From Nostoc sp. CHAB 5834 (GTDB lineage Bacteria > Cyanobacteriota > Cyanobacteriia > Cyanobacteriales > Nostocaceae), in NCBI GenBank assembly GCA_020829485.1, contig JAIVFU010000137.1, forward strand, positions 1 to 15,291: a stretch of DNA of 15,291 bases, written 5' to 3'. This document shows positions 14,407 through 15,291 of this stretch, one piece after another. Position numbers and translations under genes: made by a program. Position 1 is the stretch's first letter. Each line of letters begins with the position of its first letter. The notes below the pieces were generated by a model. The model saw only the letters and a list, made by a program, of their open reading frames with translations, searched no databases and had not been told where the DNA came from.

Positions 14407-15216
14407 CTAGAAGAGAGATAACTGATGTCTATTACCTTCTAGTATTTCAGGAGCGGCTATTTTGAGGACTTCTTCTCGCCTTTTTTCAATAATGTCAAGA
14501 TAGTATTGACGTGAATAGCTCTCATTAGTGCTGGTATTAGTAATACCTCTGATTCCGTAATAGTAAATTACTACATCACCAGGCTTTCCTAATTTAAGAA
14601 GTTCTTTTTCACCAATACGAATTTTGCGAGTAATGCAGAGTTTTTCTCTCGGGTATTTTCCTGATAAAATCTGCGATTTTACTTCTCTGAAATATTCCTC
14701 TGCCGTGGATTGGTTTTGGATTAAGTAGGTTAGATATTCAACAGGGAATTCTTTCTCTAGTTTTGAGCGAGAACGGCTTCTCCAACTACCTTTGCGGATA
14801 ATCCAGTTATCTTTTAGCCATAACAGATAGTTCTTAGTTCCCCTTTGCGGAATAAACATTGCATTGGCAATAAACTCTAATTTGACGGTTATTCCTTTGG
14901 GTAATTCAGACTGAAGTGTGGCATACACTTTTTCTGGGTTGGGGTGAGTAAAGAACACCCCGTCAGTATCAACTTCTACAGGGATTGCACCAGCTTCATT
15001 GATTACCTCAATCATGAATTGTAGGATGCGCCGACCGTAAGCTGTTACTAAAGCGGCTGCTTCCATATCGTTGAAGGCGAGTTCCGATGTTCCGAAGAAC
15101 CCAAACTGAGAATTAGCTAAAACTTTGGTGGATTCTCTTTTTTCCTTGGCAACAATGTCTCCGGTGCAGCAATTCTCATTTTGAAATAAATAGAGTATTA
15201 ACCCCGATTTTGGAAT
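14407..15216 (-). CDS. Family B DNA polymerase, C-terminal part; 5' end broken or interrupted
   Basis: An open frame of 269 codons encodes the palm-thumb part of a family B polymerase. Motif B is seen as RESTKVLANSQFGFFG (15135-15088), with the NS.(Y/F)G core. Motif C is VEVDTDGVFF, with both catalytic Asp and Gly for the usual Ser. KNYLLW and KGSWRSRSRSKLEKE correspond to the KK(N/R)Y and following region, and KPGDVVIYYYG to the thumb. The last residues are HQLSLF, a beta-clamp-binding motif, as in E. coli Pol II. The exonuclease domain and motif A (DxxSLYP) are missing. Going upstream the frame meets TGA at 15219-15217, and no ATG, GTG or TTG precedes motif B; the first ATG (15066) lies after it. 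The gene is therefore truncated, frameshifted, or split by an insertion extending beyond the window. Polymerases of family B are reported in Nostoc cyanophages and plasmids, which fits a mobile element. Confidence 0.85.
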   Translation of the reverse strand: MPKSGLILYLFQNENCCTGDIVAKEKRESTKVLANSQFGFFGTSELAFNDMEAAALVTAYGRRILQFMIEVINEAGAIPVEVDTDGVFFTHPNPEKVYATLQSELPKGITVKLEFIANAMFIPQRGTKNYLLWLKDNWIIRKGSWRSRSRSKLEKEFPVEYLTYLIQNQSTAEEYFREVKSQILSGKYPREKLCITRKIRIGEKELLKLGKPGDVVIYYYGIRGITNTSTNESYSRQYYLDIIEKRREEVLKIAAPEILEGNRHQLSLF

Positions 15217-15291
15217 TCAAAATGTAGTACAAAATAACTAGTTTTTCAGCTAAAGGCAATCGCTAAAAAACAATTGGGTCGAGGAATTAAG

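Noticed and set aside
15181..15291. Intein C-terminus or group II intron 3' end as the cause of the broken polymerase frame
   Set aside because: No HN-(S/C/T) intein junction and no domain V-like hairpin is visible in the bases available; not excluded beyond the window edge.

Overview
The window looks like part of a plasmid or other large extrachromosomal element from a cyanobacterium, most likely a filamentous Nostoc/Calothrix type (inference). The support is the WD40 protein with a cyanobacterial-style C-terminal tail, six copies of the cyanobacterial octamer GCGATCGC (HIP1), a ParB with an N-terminal coiled coil, a decayed SigB/SigC-like sigma factor gene, a Nostoc-like short repeat and moderate AT richness.

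Layout. (1) 141-2153 (+): a 14-blade WD40 protein, probably missing its N-terminal signalling domain. (2) 2651-4706 (+): a type I partition cassette, parA-parB, with two 18-bp operator-like repeats at its start. (3) 4735-5534: a gene graveyard. It holds an unrecognised frame broken by an internal stop and, on the minus strand, a sigma-70 factor gene reduced to its two ends in three reading frames. (4) 5535-6090: a non-coding block of nested inverted repeats. (5) 6091-7355 (+): an actin-like (ParM/StbA-type) protein followed by a small ParR-like protein, i.e. a second partition system of a different type. (6) 7585-8461 (-): a single-strand binding protein without an acidic tip, followed by a divergent small protein that does have an SSB-like tip, closed by a clear terminator. 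(7) 8699-10617 (+): an unknown acidic protein and a lipoprotein. (8) 10618-15216 (-): a replication block reading, in transcription order, family B DNA polymerase C-terminal part, an unknown basic protein, clamp-loader delta, clamp-loader delta' and a 224-residue protein.

The most interesting theme is an element-encoded replisome accessory set built around the sliding clamp. The family B polymerase fragment and the 224-residue protein both end in the beta-clamp-binding pentapeptide QLSLF. The latter has a second such motif at its N-terminus. They flank delta and delta' genes, and two SSB-type proteins lie nearby. No beta clamp, gamma/tau subunit or replication initiator is visible, so the element probably borrows the host clamp (inference).

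The polymerase frame has no start codon that would include its conserved motif B, and an in-frame stop lies just upstream. It is therefore truncated, interrupted by an insertion, or a pseudogene; the window edge prevents a decision.
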